Positions 1-11,493 of a DNA stretch of 64,000 bases are shown here, one piece after another. The position numbers were made by a program, and so were the translations under genes. This DNA comes from Haliotis asinina (lineage: Eukaryota > Mollusca > Gastropoda > Lepetellida > Haliotidae): contig NC_090283.1 in NCBI RefSeq assembly GCF_037392515.1, positions 18,260,501 through 18,324,500 of the forward strand, written 5' to 3'. Positions within the stretch are counted from its first letter, which is position 1; every line of letters starts with the position of its first letter. Below the pieces are notes generated by a model, which was not told the DNA's origin, did not search any database, and saw only the letters and a program-made list of their open reading frames with translations.

Positions 1-45
1 TTTGGGTAATACTCAATGGACACGCACTTTCTTGTCTTGGTCTAA

Positions 46-196
46 TGAGGGCGGTGGGGTAGCCTAGTGGTTAAAGTGTTCGCTTGCCACCCCGAGTATC
101 CAGGTTCGATTTCCAAAATGGGCACCATGTGCGAAGCGTAACCCCGGCGTCTCCCGCCATGATATTTCTGGAATATTGCTGTTAGGTGAACGTCTT
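46..196 (+). mobile_element. family-A tRNA-derived SINE
   Basis: Box A GTAGCCTAGTGGTTAAAG, box B GGTTCGATTTC, body GTCTCCCGCCATGATATTTC, tail GGAATATTGCTG. Confidence 0.85.
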
Positions 197-917
197 TTCG
201 TCCATATCTCAAAGAGCTGTATCCGCTCATGAAGTTCTGAACATCATCAAGACACCTTTTGAGGCAATATATACAACTGATAGACGAATGGATCAATTAG
301 AACACTACATAATGACCCATGAAGATCCTGATTACAATTAATCATCTATAATCCATGATGCAGGGCTTGTCATACGTGTCGTATCGGCCTATGTGCGGAT
401 ACAAAGTATGCACGATACGTTAGGAGTTCATTTAAAAAAACCTAGCAGATACGAACCACAGCAATTGTGTAGGTCTAGAAATCATTTATAGTCGTATTTA
501 TCTAAAACATTAAGCTGAATTTAAGCAGTGTCCTATCTTAGAATTTACATCATAGCTAAAAATTGGGGTGTCTCTTGTGTTGCTAAGTCCCGGTTGCTAA
601 GGAAACCGCGTATCGCAGCGAATCATCTCGGTTAAATTCCATTGGTCAAAATTGTGCAAATTACATTCTGTGCGGGATAGAAACTAATTGCAAGTTTGTT
701 AAAGAAACAAGACTGTGCAAACAGTCAACTATCAACAACTTGCAAACAGTCAAGTATCAAATTGCTGTACAAATACTGAGTGAAACACTCACTGATTCCA
801 TTAGTTGAAAAGTATGATCATGCTGATATGTGGAAATATTATGACCTTCTGACCTCTGTAGCACTATTTCCAAATCATGGTAATGCAAACCACAAAGTAT
901 TGTTTATTGACCTGTTC

Positions 918-1040
918 AGACTTGCTGGCTTGGTGGACACATACCATTGTATCCCAAATGCTTAGATCGATTTTCATGTCGTTGATTACTGGATTGTCTG
1001 ATCCAGGCTCGATTATTTACAAACCGTATTTATATCATTC
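918..1040 (+). mobile_element. family-B repeat, partial
   Basis: GCTTGGTGGACACATACCAT, GTTGATTACTGGATTGTCTG and GGCTCGATTATTTACA. Confidence 0.7.
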
Positions 1041-1445
1041 AAAACTACGTTACACTGAAGACCCTGCTTATGTGTGATCAGACGTTATTACTCGCCCGTG
1101 GAAGATACTGCAGTGTAATATTTTACATCGATATCACACTAGTGTAATACCGCAAGACGTATGACGTCATAACGTTCATAGTTATAAAACGTAATAAAAA
1201 TGGTATTACATAACCCCCATTATCGTTTAGTATCCTCGAAGATACCGTTTTGAGAGATTTTGTACATGTCTTGATATGTTATGACGTCATCGACTTGATG
1301 ACGTCACAATGATAATACCTCACTGCAGTGCAAATGTGATGACAGTAACTTGTTAAGAAGAGATTTATAGTTTTCAATGAAGACTGATTGTTTATGGGTT
1401 GGACCCACTACGACATTGTTTATGGGTTGGACCCACTGCAACATT

Positions 1446-1590
1446 GTGTTGGAACCGCCTCCGTGGTGTAGTGGTTAGAGCGTCCGCCCAGAGAGCGTGC
1501 ACGTCGTCCTATGAATGAAATAGTCTTAAATTCAACGTTAAGCCCCATTTCAGCTCACCTCGCCTCACAATGCCGTCGGTGATTTTATTG
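1446..1590 (+). mobile_element. family-C tRNA-derived SINE, truncated
   Basis: Head CCTCCGTGGTGTAGTGGTTA and GCGTCCGCCCAGAGAGCG, shared with 24545-24870. Confidence 0.7.
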
Positions 1591-1974
1591 TATGGAAACA
1601 GGACATGTAACTCTATGTAATTGAGTGGTCTGTTGAAACGGCATGGTGTCGGTATAGTGTGAAGATTGACTGCATATATCTCACAGGCCCAAATAGACCG
1701 GACTCTGCACAAGGGTGTGATGCCTTGCAGTAATCTCAATTTCTTCTTCTCTTCTTTTGCATACTGCCATCTTAATATCTTTGTGGTGATTTGTATTACT
1801 TCGTTCACTGAAGAATGCAATTGATCATTGCATCCAATGTCTGTGTTTTTTTCCGTTTCACGCCGTTTTCCGATTATGGTACCAAGAAACGTTGACTTCC
1901 TGCAAAATTCAAACGGCAAAGTTTATTTGGTTGCGTCATTTATGTTGACTTTTATCCACTTTAAAAGTGAGTGT

Positions 1975-2135
1975 GACGTCATCCACTCGTCATGCCAACA
2001 ACCCGGGCTCGATTCCCCACATAAAGCCCATTTTCGGTGTCTCCCGCAATGATATTTCTGGAGTACGATGTGTGAAGCCCTTTCAGGATGATATTGCAGG
2101 AATGTTGCTAAGTGTGGTGTGAACTCATTCTTATT
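1975..2135 (+). mobile_element. family-A SINE, 5' truncated
   Basis: GGGCTCGATTCCCCACATAA and GTGTCTCCCGCAATGATATT. Confidence 0.7.
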
Positions 2136-2924
2136 TACGTTGTTTGGAGAGTGATGAGTCTGGTATTTCACTCACTGGTGCCGCCGGCGAGTGCTCTCCA
2201 ATTGCGTTACTCGGAAAACGCTGACGTCATACCTCTGTTCCAATCACCTCCATCCTGATGTCATTTGACGTCTGGTAACATTTTGTTTCTATCAACGAAG
2301 GAACCGTATGGCTGTCGTTAACCTCACTGTCGTCTGGTGACGTCAAGTGCTGTGTAAATATGTATTTATAAATATACGTTCATAGCCATATAGCCCATGG
2401 AAAATGTTTCCATACTGGTATACAGAAAACAAACCTGAAAAAACAAAAAACAAATCGAAAGTCGCGTAGTGCGTTTCTCGGTATAAAGTACGAAGTCGAG
2501 AAATTTGCTGTTTCTAACTAAATCATGGACAAAGCCCATGGTGTATTTTTGTCTAAAATGAATAAATAAAGTTGCACCATTCTGACATTTTACACACCTC
2601 TGTGCAGGTTAATAGTCTGTGCCTGAACAACATCTCTCACAGCAATCCCTTTTCAGATCTAATAACAGTGTGCGTCAGAAAAAATATTAACGTGTATAAA
2701 CAAAACAAGCAGCCCTGGTAACCAGCGGAATGACGCCGTACTGCATGACGCACTGCATGAAGATAGTCGTCCCTGGACCAGACAACCCACAGACAGATAT
2801 CATGGGCATCCATAGGTCAACATGGGTGTGAGGGGGTGCTGGTCGCACACATCATTTTCACCCGAATTTCAGTGATCACTTACAAAACTTCAGGACTGAA
2901 AGGGGTGCTGACCCCTGCAACCTC

Positions 2925-3030
2925 CCACCTTTGCACAATGTATGAAGCCCATTTCTGTTTACCTTCAACTACCGCTCGCCATGATATCCATGGAATTTTC
3001 GTAACAGCGTTTTAAAACCTCATTCGGTCA
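2925..3030 (+). mobile_element. family-A SINE fragment
   Basis: GCACAATGTATGAAGCCCAT and CCGCTCGCCATGATATCCAT words. Confidence 0.5.
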
Positions 3031-3661
3031 TTCGTCATCGACTAACTGACATTGTGATATAACCGTGTGGAGATACGTCTAAATGGTATGATGACGCTCA
3101 TTAGACAAAGTCCGAGACCTGGAGCAACCCACGTTTGTTGAGCGGCCATTACACTATTTGGAGGTATTAGGTGAAGGCGTGCATTTGCATAAGTGAGAAG
3201 ATTTTTTTCTTTTCAAAACACCTTTTTACATGTCCTCTATAACCATTTAATGTTTTCAAATGTGAAACCCGAGAAAATTAAGTGAATTTCAAGTATTTTC
3301 AGAATACATCAAATGTTCATCCCAGTAAGGTTTTATTTATTGTTTATGCTTATCACAAAGTGGAGATTTATCATCCAAAAATGGTGTTCCACGTGATACA
3401 ACGCCTGGGTGAGATGAAATATTACCAGGTAATACAGGTATATTTTCCCTGATTTGGACTTTTGTTTGCCTTCCCGATATGGGCGGGATCAAAATAGTCA
3501 ATCTGGCCCCTGGCATGATATCGATAGCTTGCCCGCTGACTTAAGGGAAGATATCGATATCTTTACCGTAATTTGTGTACACGACGTCACAGATCGGTAG
3601 TGAATCGAATGACGATACGTCAACAATGTTTGATCATCCTTTGATCATGGTGAGTGCGTGA

Positions 3662-3906
3662 GTCTAGTTTTACGCCACACACAGCCATCTCCCAGTTTTA
3701 TGGCGGCTGTCTGTAAATAATCCAGTCTGAACCAGACAATCCAGTGATCAATAGCATGAGCATCGATCTGCGCAATTGGGAACCGATGACATGTGTCACT
3801 AAGTCAGCGAGTCTGACCACCCGGTCCCGTTAGGCGCCTCTTACGACAAGCATAGTCGCGTTTTATGGCAAGTATGGGTTGCTGAAGGCCTCTTCTACCC
3901 GGTACA
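3662..3906 (-). mobile_element. family-B SINE-like repeat
   Basis: Complement strand; ACAATCCAGTGATCAATAGC and TGACCACCCGGTCCCGTTAG words. Confidence 0.85.
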
Positions 3907-4225
3907 TTCAAGGATCCATTGATCATGGCCGGATAAAGGACACTAGCGTCTGTAACACGACGATTGCTTCAGTTGGAAGATTTTTGGGAGAGGTAGGGGG
4001 TAGGAAATATGTATTTTATTCTATTTCTATGTGGTCTGATATTATTAAATTCATAGAACGGAATAATCGTCTATGTGGGATATGTCATAGACTAAATCTT
4101 TTGAATACGTTTCCTTAAAACTTCATTTATTCAGACGATCTATCTGTTTCAATATATGTCCGAAATTCTATCATCTATGTCTTTGCAATGTGTTCAGCAA
4201 ACATTTGGTGTATCCCCTCTTATCA

Positions 4226-4490
4226 TGAAGGTCCCGGGGTAGAATAGGCCTTCAGCAACCCATGCTTGCCAGAAAAAGCGACTATATGCTTGTCGTTAGA
4301 GGCGACTAACGGGATCGGGTGATCAGGCTCGTTGACTTGGTTGACACATGTCATCGGTTCCCATTTGTGCAAATCGATGCTCATGTTGTTGATCACTGGA
4401 TTGTCAGGTCCATACTCGATTATTTACAGGCTGCCGCCATGTGGTTGTAATATTGCTGAGTGCGGCGTAAAACTAAACTCGCTCACTCTT
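4226..4490 (+). mobile_element. family-B SINE-like repeat
   Basis: Near full length: TAGAATAGGCCTTCAGCAAC to GCGGCGTAAAACTAAACTCG and CTCACTC. Confidence 0.9.
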
Positions 4491-4793
4491 ATCATTACGC
4501 CACGTCATGAGTGGGATATTTGTATTTTTATCAACCCATGTCGACATAATTGATATCAGTAGATGAAATTCTCTCTTATTCCTTTCCTCTGTATATTTCC
4601 CCCAATCCAACGATGTGAGACGTACGTATATCAATATCGGTTGGCCTAATATTGATGCTGTTTTTTTTTACAATACATCCAAGGCCAAACTGCCTGTTGA
4701 TGATCATGGATGTATCGATCTTTCTATCATTCAGGATGGTTATTGTTGTTTTTATTAATGTTCACCCTCCTAAGTCACAAAATAACTATGCTA

Positions 4794-5000
4794 GTCGTTA
4801 GAAGCGACTAACGGGATCGGGATCGGGTGGTCAAACACGTTGACTTGGTTGACACGTCATCAGTTCCCAAATGCGCAGATCGATACTCCTGCTGTTGATC
4901 ACAGGAGTGTCTGGTCCAGGCTCGATTATTCACCGACCGCCGCCATATAGTTGGAATATTGCTGAAAGCGGCGCAAAACTAAGCTCACTCAATCACTATA
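4794..5000 (+). mobile_element. family-B SINE-like repeat, 5' truncated
   Basis: GTTAGAAGCGACTAACGGGA to GGCGCAAAACTAAGCTCACT. Confidence 0.85.
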
Positions 5001-7670
5001 AAAACATTACATTTACTTTTTCTTTCATTTGTTTATTACAAGATACCAAGACACAATTTTCTTTTCCCCCAACGCATTAGTTTGGACAAGTCGGTTAAAC
5101 GATTATGAAAGAATGTACACCATAATATTAGGTGCAGCCGTCGTTGATGCGGGTCTCGTTACGATTTATCGTGACAGCATATACAACAGTTAATTTAGTC
5201 ATGCTGTGACATTAATGCGCATTGTCACGATATATCCTTAATGGGAGTGTCGGTGCCAATAATTTTCATTCTTTGGCGATTACTAGTATTACGTTAAGAC
5301 TGGATGGTTAATATTTAGGAGATAAACATCATGTGTTGGCCAATTTCCGGGTGTTATTTGAAGCACGGGAATGCATTTGGAACCGACGGCGGCAGTTTCC
5401 GGAAATCTAATACCATTTGATCATGTTTTTCAACCAATCGTATTACAAAACACAGTGACTTTTGGTTTACAATGTGGCCCAAAAATGACGACACGTGAGC
5501 TGTCTTTTCGTCCCAATTTGTGTTCGAACTCCGCCCAATACATACGCTCCTTACAGGATCCCTAGTAATCGCTCTAGCTTGACGGAAAAGACACCTGCGG
5601 TGTTGTGAGCTAGCATCATCGACATTGACTTTTACTATGCTATGTGAGGGTCACGGTCAGAACACTCTTGAGTGACAACAGAAAATTGTTAACGATTCTC
5701 CATTTCACACGAACAGTATGTCGGATATGTAGTGGTTGTTGGAGAGTTACACACGATTTTCTTTGAACAGGTATGTATTGCTCTACAGAAGTATTTGGCG
5801 AGTCAATCAGGTGCGTGATCAGATGGTAAAATAGCAAGTATTTGCTGGTACAACTTGAGAAATGCGTGTACATTACGTTCACAGGTGAACGTACCTGCCT
5901 TGACCCAGTTCCTGCGCCATTCAGAATTGAGTTGACATTATAGAACGATGTGATTTTATAGGCTATCCTTATATTATGGCGTCTTTAGAATACGTTCGCC
6001 ACCCTGACTTCAGTTCTATGTCCTAACGGATCCCTAACCCGAACTGTAATCCTAACCCGAACATTTTGATCATCAGATTCAGAGGAAAATAAATATCGGT
6101 GGATTGAGGTAAACATGTAGGTAAAATAGCTACGTAATTAAGTGTCGAACGTATTCTATTATCGCACCATTACAATCTATCCTCATCGTTACTGGTAAGT
6201 TGTCTTAATTAATCTCACCCGAACGCCATCTTCAAGGGCAGGGGTTTTTTTTATTGTATTTTTCTGGTTGCCACTGTGATCTGCATTATTCATGCCAGTC
6301 GTCCTAAAATATGTGTAAATATTTTTAAAATTTTGATTTGTTCATATCTACGTCAGAAAAGGATAGATGAACATACGTACCTTTGATTCTACTTTGTTTA
6401 TGAGTGACTGGCACTCGACTCTGATATATTTGTGTGTATGACCTAAATACGTAAGGTATATTAGATCATGATTATGAATATATCAGTGTCGAGCACTTGT
6501 GGTGACTGTGTAATCTACATGTGAAATAAAAGCTGTCTTGAAAAACAAGTTAAAAACATATTGTTTTCTTTGGTATCCTGGAAATAGATGTATGATACGA
6601 AACACATGAAAAATGTTTCCAATTGTGAATGTGTAACTTTGTGATATGATAAGTCAAATTGCCAAATTTGCAAGTGAAATTTTAATTCTTCAGTTGATTT
6701 TTTTAGCTTAAAATTACGTTAATCTAGGAAATCGAAAAAATAATCCTCAGTCATCTAACAAGACGATTTTAATTGCCACTTCTGCTAACCACCAAATGTT
6801 AGGTAGTGCCAACCAACTTGACAAAAAGGGCAATCCCTATGAGTTTATCATATTTGATTGGATTATGCCTACCAAAATATAAACCTTTGACATTAATCTT
6901 ACAAACTATGATGTGTGTGTAAATGTGGGTAAGGGTTCCACCCAAGCCATCCCACTTTCATAGAATATGATTAAAAAAAGTCCAACCCACATCCAATTAG
7001 GTGATGGCAAAATAAGATAATTTAACACAACTGAAACACGCTTGGGGAATAGAACACTAAAGTGACTGAAGGCGCCTTGACACCTGTGCAACATATTTGC
7101 TAGGCAAAAAAATGTCTACATTCAACGATTCATCACAGTTTCTCAAAGCATGAAGGTGTCATAGTGAAGACGAATTAGGCGTGTGAAAATGTAGGTCGCA
7201 GATACAAATGCAGTAAATACAACAGATATCTTTAGATGAAAATCCATTGACAAAACATCAGTTGTTAAAGAAAGCTGTATGTTACGTCAACTAAATATGC
7301 CACTATACATAACATCAATGAAATGTGTTTTGCTGATGTCAGTCACGAAATAGCTGTGATCACATTACCTCAGAACTAATGACGGGGAGAGCTGAGATGA
7401 ACTGGAGGACAGTGGAACGAATCCCAACCTTCTTAACACCCATTAAACGCTTATACCACACCCCCTCCCTCCAAATTAAATAAGCTCCACCTTTTTAATG
7501 TGACCATTACATAAATAATCCCTCAGCACATATTTGAGGGGGTTGGGAGATGTGTACATGTGTAACTCTTTATAAAGGTGTATGTACAATTATGTATTTT
7601 ATATTAGAGCAATATGGTTGTATGTATTAGTTTTTTTAAAACCGTGTTTGGCATAAAGTGTGGCAGAAGG
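5001..7670. other. upstream stretch without recognised gene
   Basis: Apart from the module at 5319-5390 I see no gene, RNA or clear repeat. Small open frames have no recognisable product. One CACGTG at about 5491. Confidence 0.5.
5319..5390 (-). repeat. ~80-base dispersed module, copy 1
   Basis: Complement of the module at 14939-15018; carries CATGTGTTGGCCAATTTCCG and CACGGGAATGCATTTGGAAC. Confidence 0.85.
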
Positions 7671-7674
7671 GTTA

Positions 7675-7820
7675 CCAAATCATGCTAACGGTCGTACGTT
7701 ATAGTGTCTGCTCATTACGCTGAAGGCCCGGGTTTGATTCCCATTTGGGTACAAATTGTGCAAAGCCCATTTCTGGCTTCCGTAGTAGTGATATCGCTGG
7801 AATACTATTAATAGTGGTTT
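7675..7820 (+). mobile_element. family-A SINE
   Basis: GAAGGCCCGGGTTTGATTCC box B region, then CAAAGCCCATTTCTGG and a degenerate GGAATACTATTAATAGTGG tail. Confidence 0.65.
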
Positions 7821-7917
7821 AAAATCATACTCCCTTCATTCTGGGATTATTGTTTTTTTTGTTGTTTGAAATGCTGATCATGCTTATAGTTGTATTAACG
7901 TTTTATGAAAATCATTG

Positions 7918-8543
7918 AAGGTCACATGCATCCAAAAAATCAAACTTAATTAAAACACAGTTATCTTTTGTTCATGATAATAGAAATTTATTGGTGATTG
8001 TGAAAAAAACCCAAATAAACAAAATTATAAACTTGTAATTGCAGATCAGAAGTGCAATATTTTGTACTTAGCTTTACCTCCCTCAAAACGATGCAGCCAC
8101 GATACCAAACCCAATCAGGGCTGGTGGATGTGCACTCACGTGTAACGGTGCCTTGTCTTTGGCCACTGGTTCATTTGCTGATATGCTTATTCGTCTCTTT
8201 GTTTATGGCTTATAAGCCAGATAGGTGTTAATTTTAAATTGCAAATGGTTAATAATTGTAGTTGTGACAGGCAGGCAGACATATAAGTGTCAGTTCAGTT
8301 TTCCAGGTGACAGAGTCTGCTTATCACAATCAACATGCTTTTTTGATGGAACAGGTAGATCATTTACTTGTTTGTGTACACAACCAAGATTAGACTACTG
8401 CTCGCGACCTCATGCTAAGCGGCAGGCATGCTGTTTCATGCGCTGCAAACCTACTCACTGTGCATGTGGTATGAGCGCAGCACAGGTGTTGAATCTTTGG
8501 AAACCTGATAGCAAAGTTGTGTTTTACATTGCATGTGACCTTT
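7918..8543 (+). mobile_element. non-autonomous TIR transposon upstream of tim
   Basis: Ends AAGGTCACATGCA and TGCATGTGACCTTT. The interior matches 37632-38402 in reverse orientation, including GGCTTATAAGCCA and the GACAGAGTCTGCTTATCACA segment. The open frame inside it has no recognised product. Confidence 0.75.
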
Positions 8544-8659
8544 AACCAACAGCAAGGCTTGAAAGTTGGGTGCCTTTTGATTTTTGATTAATTTATTTTT
8601 GTTGATTTTTTAGTTTTGCTTGTAAAATTAATTCTCTATCTGTTTCCTTTACTGACAAG

Positions 8660-8830
8660 TGGGTGGTGTACTCAGGGTAGCCTAGTTGTTATTATCTTGT
8701 TATCTTATTGTTATCTTGCTATGCAAAAGACACACATTTCATTCCATGTTCAGTTTCCCACATGGGTACATTGTGTTACGCCCATTTCTGGTGTATCCAT
8801 CAGTGGAATTATTCTAATATCTTTGTTGAT
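8660..8830 (+). mobile_element. family-A SINE, degenerate
   Basis: GGGTAGCCTAGTTGTTA head and CACATGGGTACATTGTGTTA body. Confidence 0.6.
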
Positions 8831-8929
8831 CCACGTCCAGAACTGGCCATTTTTCTTCTGCAGAATTTTCCCATTAGTGAGTCAAGTTAAATCAAGATTG
8901 ACTAACAAACAAAATGATATTTTGTAGAG

Positions 8930-9200
8930 GTTGTAATGGCTTGTATTGTCATTCCTGAGCACACTCATAAGTACTGTTTTCAGATCATCTTTCTAAATCT
9001 AGAAAAACATCTTTCAAGAAAAAACAAACTGCCAGCTTGAATATCATGAAGCTCATAAACTGTTGCAGCTTGTTTTAATATTTAAAGTTTGAAATGCTAC
9101 ATCATTATTTTTGTTTATACAAATATTCAACACCAAAATATTTTGTTTGAAAAATGGGATACCAAAAAAGAATTTTCTGCGGAATTCTTAAAAAGTAAAT
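8930..9200 (+). repeat. old dispersed repeat, relative of 32030-32300
   Basis: Shared words include TGTCATTCCTGA, ATCTTTCAAG, ATCATGAAGCTC and TGCGGAATTCTT, in the same order in both copies. Confidence 0.6.
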
Positions 9201-11284
9201 ATGACAACTGTTTACTCACCTTTGAAATAACTTTTCTTATGGTCATGTATTTTTGAGTGTGTACTCAACCACGTTTGTTTCATCTCCAGTGAGAGATAAA
9301 GATGTTTGTTATTTTTTCCAACACACAGTATTCTGGACATAATTTTTTCGTTTCCAACAAAATGGGATTGGAGACTGTGTCAAGCCTCAATTTGTGTACA
9401 CAACATTGAATTAACTTTTTCGTGCACTTTCAAGTGGTAAAATCCAGGGCATGGTTAAAAAAGGTTTAATATCTGTGAACACATCAGAAACTGCATCCAG
9501 GGTATCTTACAAAATTGTTGAATGTATCTAACCTCCTACACTAGGTCAATATGTAAAATCTAAATAAGAAGTTTTACTTTTTTGAGATGACACCAATCAC
9601 CTGCCATAGTTCACAATTAATTTCTTTTAGGCGATGAAAAAGATATAACAATGTAATATTATTCTGTTAGGCTTTTTTGCAGGAATAATGGCCTGATTGA
9701 TCCCACGCATCTAATGTGATATTGATTTTCTCCTGTCTGATTGACCGTTGAATGAAGTGGTAACTTATCATAGAAAGGAAAGGTGAGGTAAATTAAAGCC
9801 CAGAGCCCTTTGCACAAATGCTCGAAACATCTTTGCAGAAAGAAATATCAATTGTTCACTTCACCTATCTCATGAGCATGTGTTCATATGAGATTGTGAT
9901 AATGAATTACCGTGTTAATGAATGTGTTTATGAATCACTGTCAAGATAAGGCTACTGCCAAGATTTGTGAAAATTAGGCAAAGCATGACAGATATGTTGT
10001 TTTAATAGAGATCAGGGCTATTCCATCCCATCACCTTAAACCCAACTAATTTAAAAATAATTATCCACACAACCCACACTGGCTTCTCATTGACCTGCCA
10101 AACTTGCAGTGCTCACCACTGGCTTCATACCAAATTATCTTCTCTTACATGGTTTCTGCCTAACTAACTCACATTCACAAACTGTGACAGTAATCCCACT
10201 TATCTCTCATTTTGGGTACGTTGCAAACAACCAATTGCAAGTTTCAATTCGAAGGCTGATCAAAATATTTCGGCTGTCAAATTGGCAAAAACCAGCTTAC
10301 ATCCCAGCATCCTCAGTTTGTTCCACAGGTTCAGTGTAGTCATCAACAATTATAAATTCATCACTCTTCATCGAAACTTTCCTTATACGTTCTCTATTAG
10401 TGCCAGATGAGCAAATGGTAATTCCATTTTTGGAAGAGTGATAAACGCTTTGAGCTGTTGCAAGCCCGAAACAAGCGATTCATTTGCTTACTGTAAGCGA
10501 TTTATGGCTTGCAACGCACCCATTGTTATTATAGCTCTTCAGTAATTTCCTTTGATGCTTTGTTATCCCGTCTTTGTTTGTGCTCATTATCACATCGACA
10601 TACATCTTGTATGGTATCTGGTGTACCCCATCATTAACCTGTATGATTGAAAATGGTATTAGAATCTACACCAAAACATTGCCATTATTAATATAAAGAA
10701 ACTGATCGTCCATGTAGTTGTGTCATCCCCAATACTAGCAATCTCTAGAAAGCCACTCATACTGAACAAGTTCTTGTCTATTGAAGTACAGCTTATGTGA
10801 ACATTTCGGAACATTCCTTATAAACCAACAGTGATGTTTTTCTTTTGTTCTCAGGGACACTTTTTTTTTGTAATATCCTTCAAATCTGATACAATCTCAT
10901 TTTCTCAGGCAAGAATCTAAATAGTGTCCCTCTGACCAGGGGATTATCTTAAGGTCTTTTTGCCTTGGCATTATCTTAATAATGTCCCTTTGCCCCGGCC
11001 ATTATTTTCATAACATCCCTCTGCTGCGGAACTATTACTTGCTTTGGAGATTGATATGACTTTGTCTTGCCATCACTGAATATGATCGTAAAATATGACA
11101 TTATTGACAATTTTCAACATGTAGTACCGACACCTGGTTTCGAAACTTAACCGTTCGTTGACTGGCTTGGCGGTTTTATCCACTAGGCTATGAAGGAAAG
11201 ATGAGAAGAGTGAGTTGTTTTTCAGGGTGACAATGAAAAAGCATGTTATGTTGGTGAGTAACAGCAACCTCCTTGGATCTTCCT
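9200..11284. other. upstream stretch without recognised feature
   Basis: AT-rich, only short open frames. It could contain the tim promoter or a non-coding first exon, but I cannot place either. Confidence 0.45.
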
Positions 11285-11390
11285 GGGAAAAGATGTCCTG
11301 TTATAATGATTGGTCCCTAATTTCTGGTATTCTGGGAAAGATGTCCTGTTATAATCATCGGTCCCTAATTTCTGGTATTTCCATTTGCAG
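11285..11390 (+). repeat. 48-base tandem duplication abutting tim exon 1 acceptor
   Basis: Two copies of GATGTCCTGTTATAATSATY GGTCCCTAATTTCTGGTATT (written in two parts), starting at 11292 and 11340. The second copy runs into the acceptor. Confidence 0.85.
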
Positions 11391-11493
11391 ATTCCCACTA
11401 TGGAGTGGAGTTTAATGAACCCCATCGGTCTGTTCGAGACTGAGATTGGCTTTATGGCCAATGGGATATACTTCGTATCTGATGAATGTAAAG
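11391..11493 (+). CDS. tim: tim exon 1 of coding region (start codon)
   Basis: Acceptor ATTTGCAG ends at 11390; nine untranslated bases precede ATG at 11400. It encodes MEWSLMNPIGLFETEIGF..., which lines up with the MDW- start of insect TIM. The donor is G|GTGAGT at 11494 with one base carried over. The acceptor implies at least one upstream non-coding exon, which I could not locate. Confidence 0.85.

Larger units (their letters stand above)
1162..2345. promoter_or_regulatory. cluster of six perfect CRE palindromes (TGACGTCA)
   Basis: At 1162, 1282, 1299, 1974, 2222 and 2338. The motif is the CREB/ATF site. The first three lie in a dispersed repeat with a diverged relative at about 50860-51060. 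About 9 kb upstream of the tim start codon; any regulatory link is inference. Confidence 0.4.

Noticed and set aside
59-120. tRNA gene (boxes A and B at the window start)
   Set aside because: No cloverleaf acceptor stem; followed by the SINE body and tail found many times in the window.
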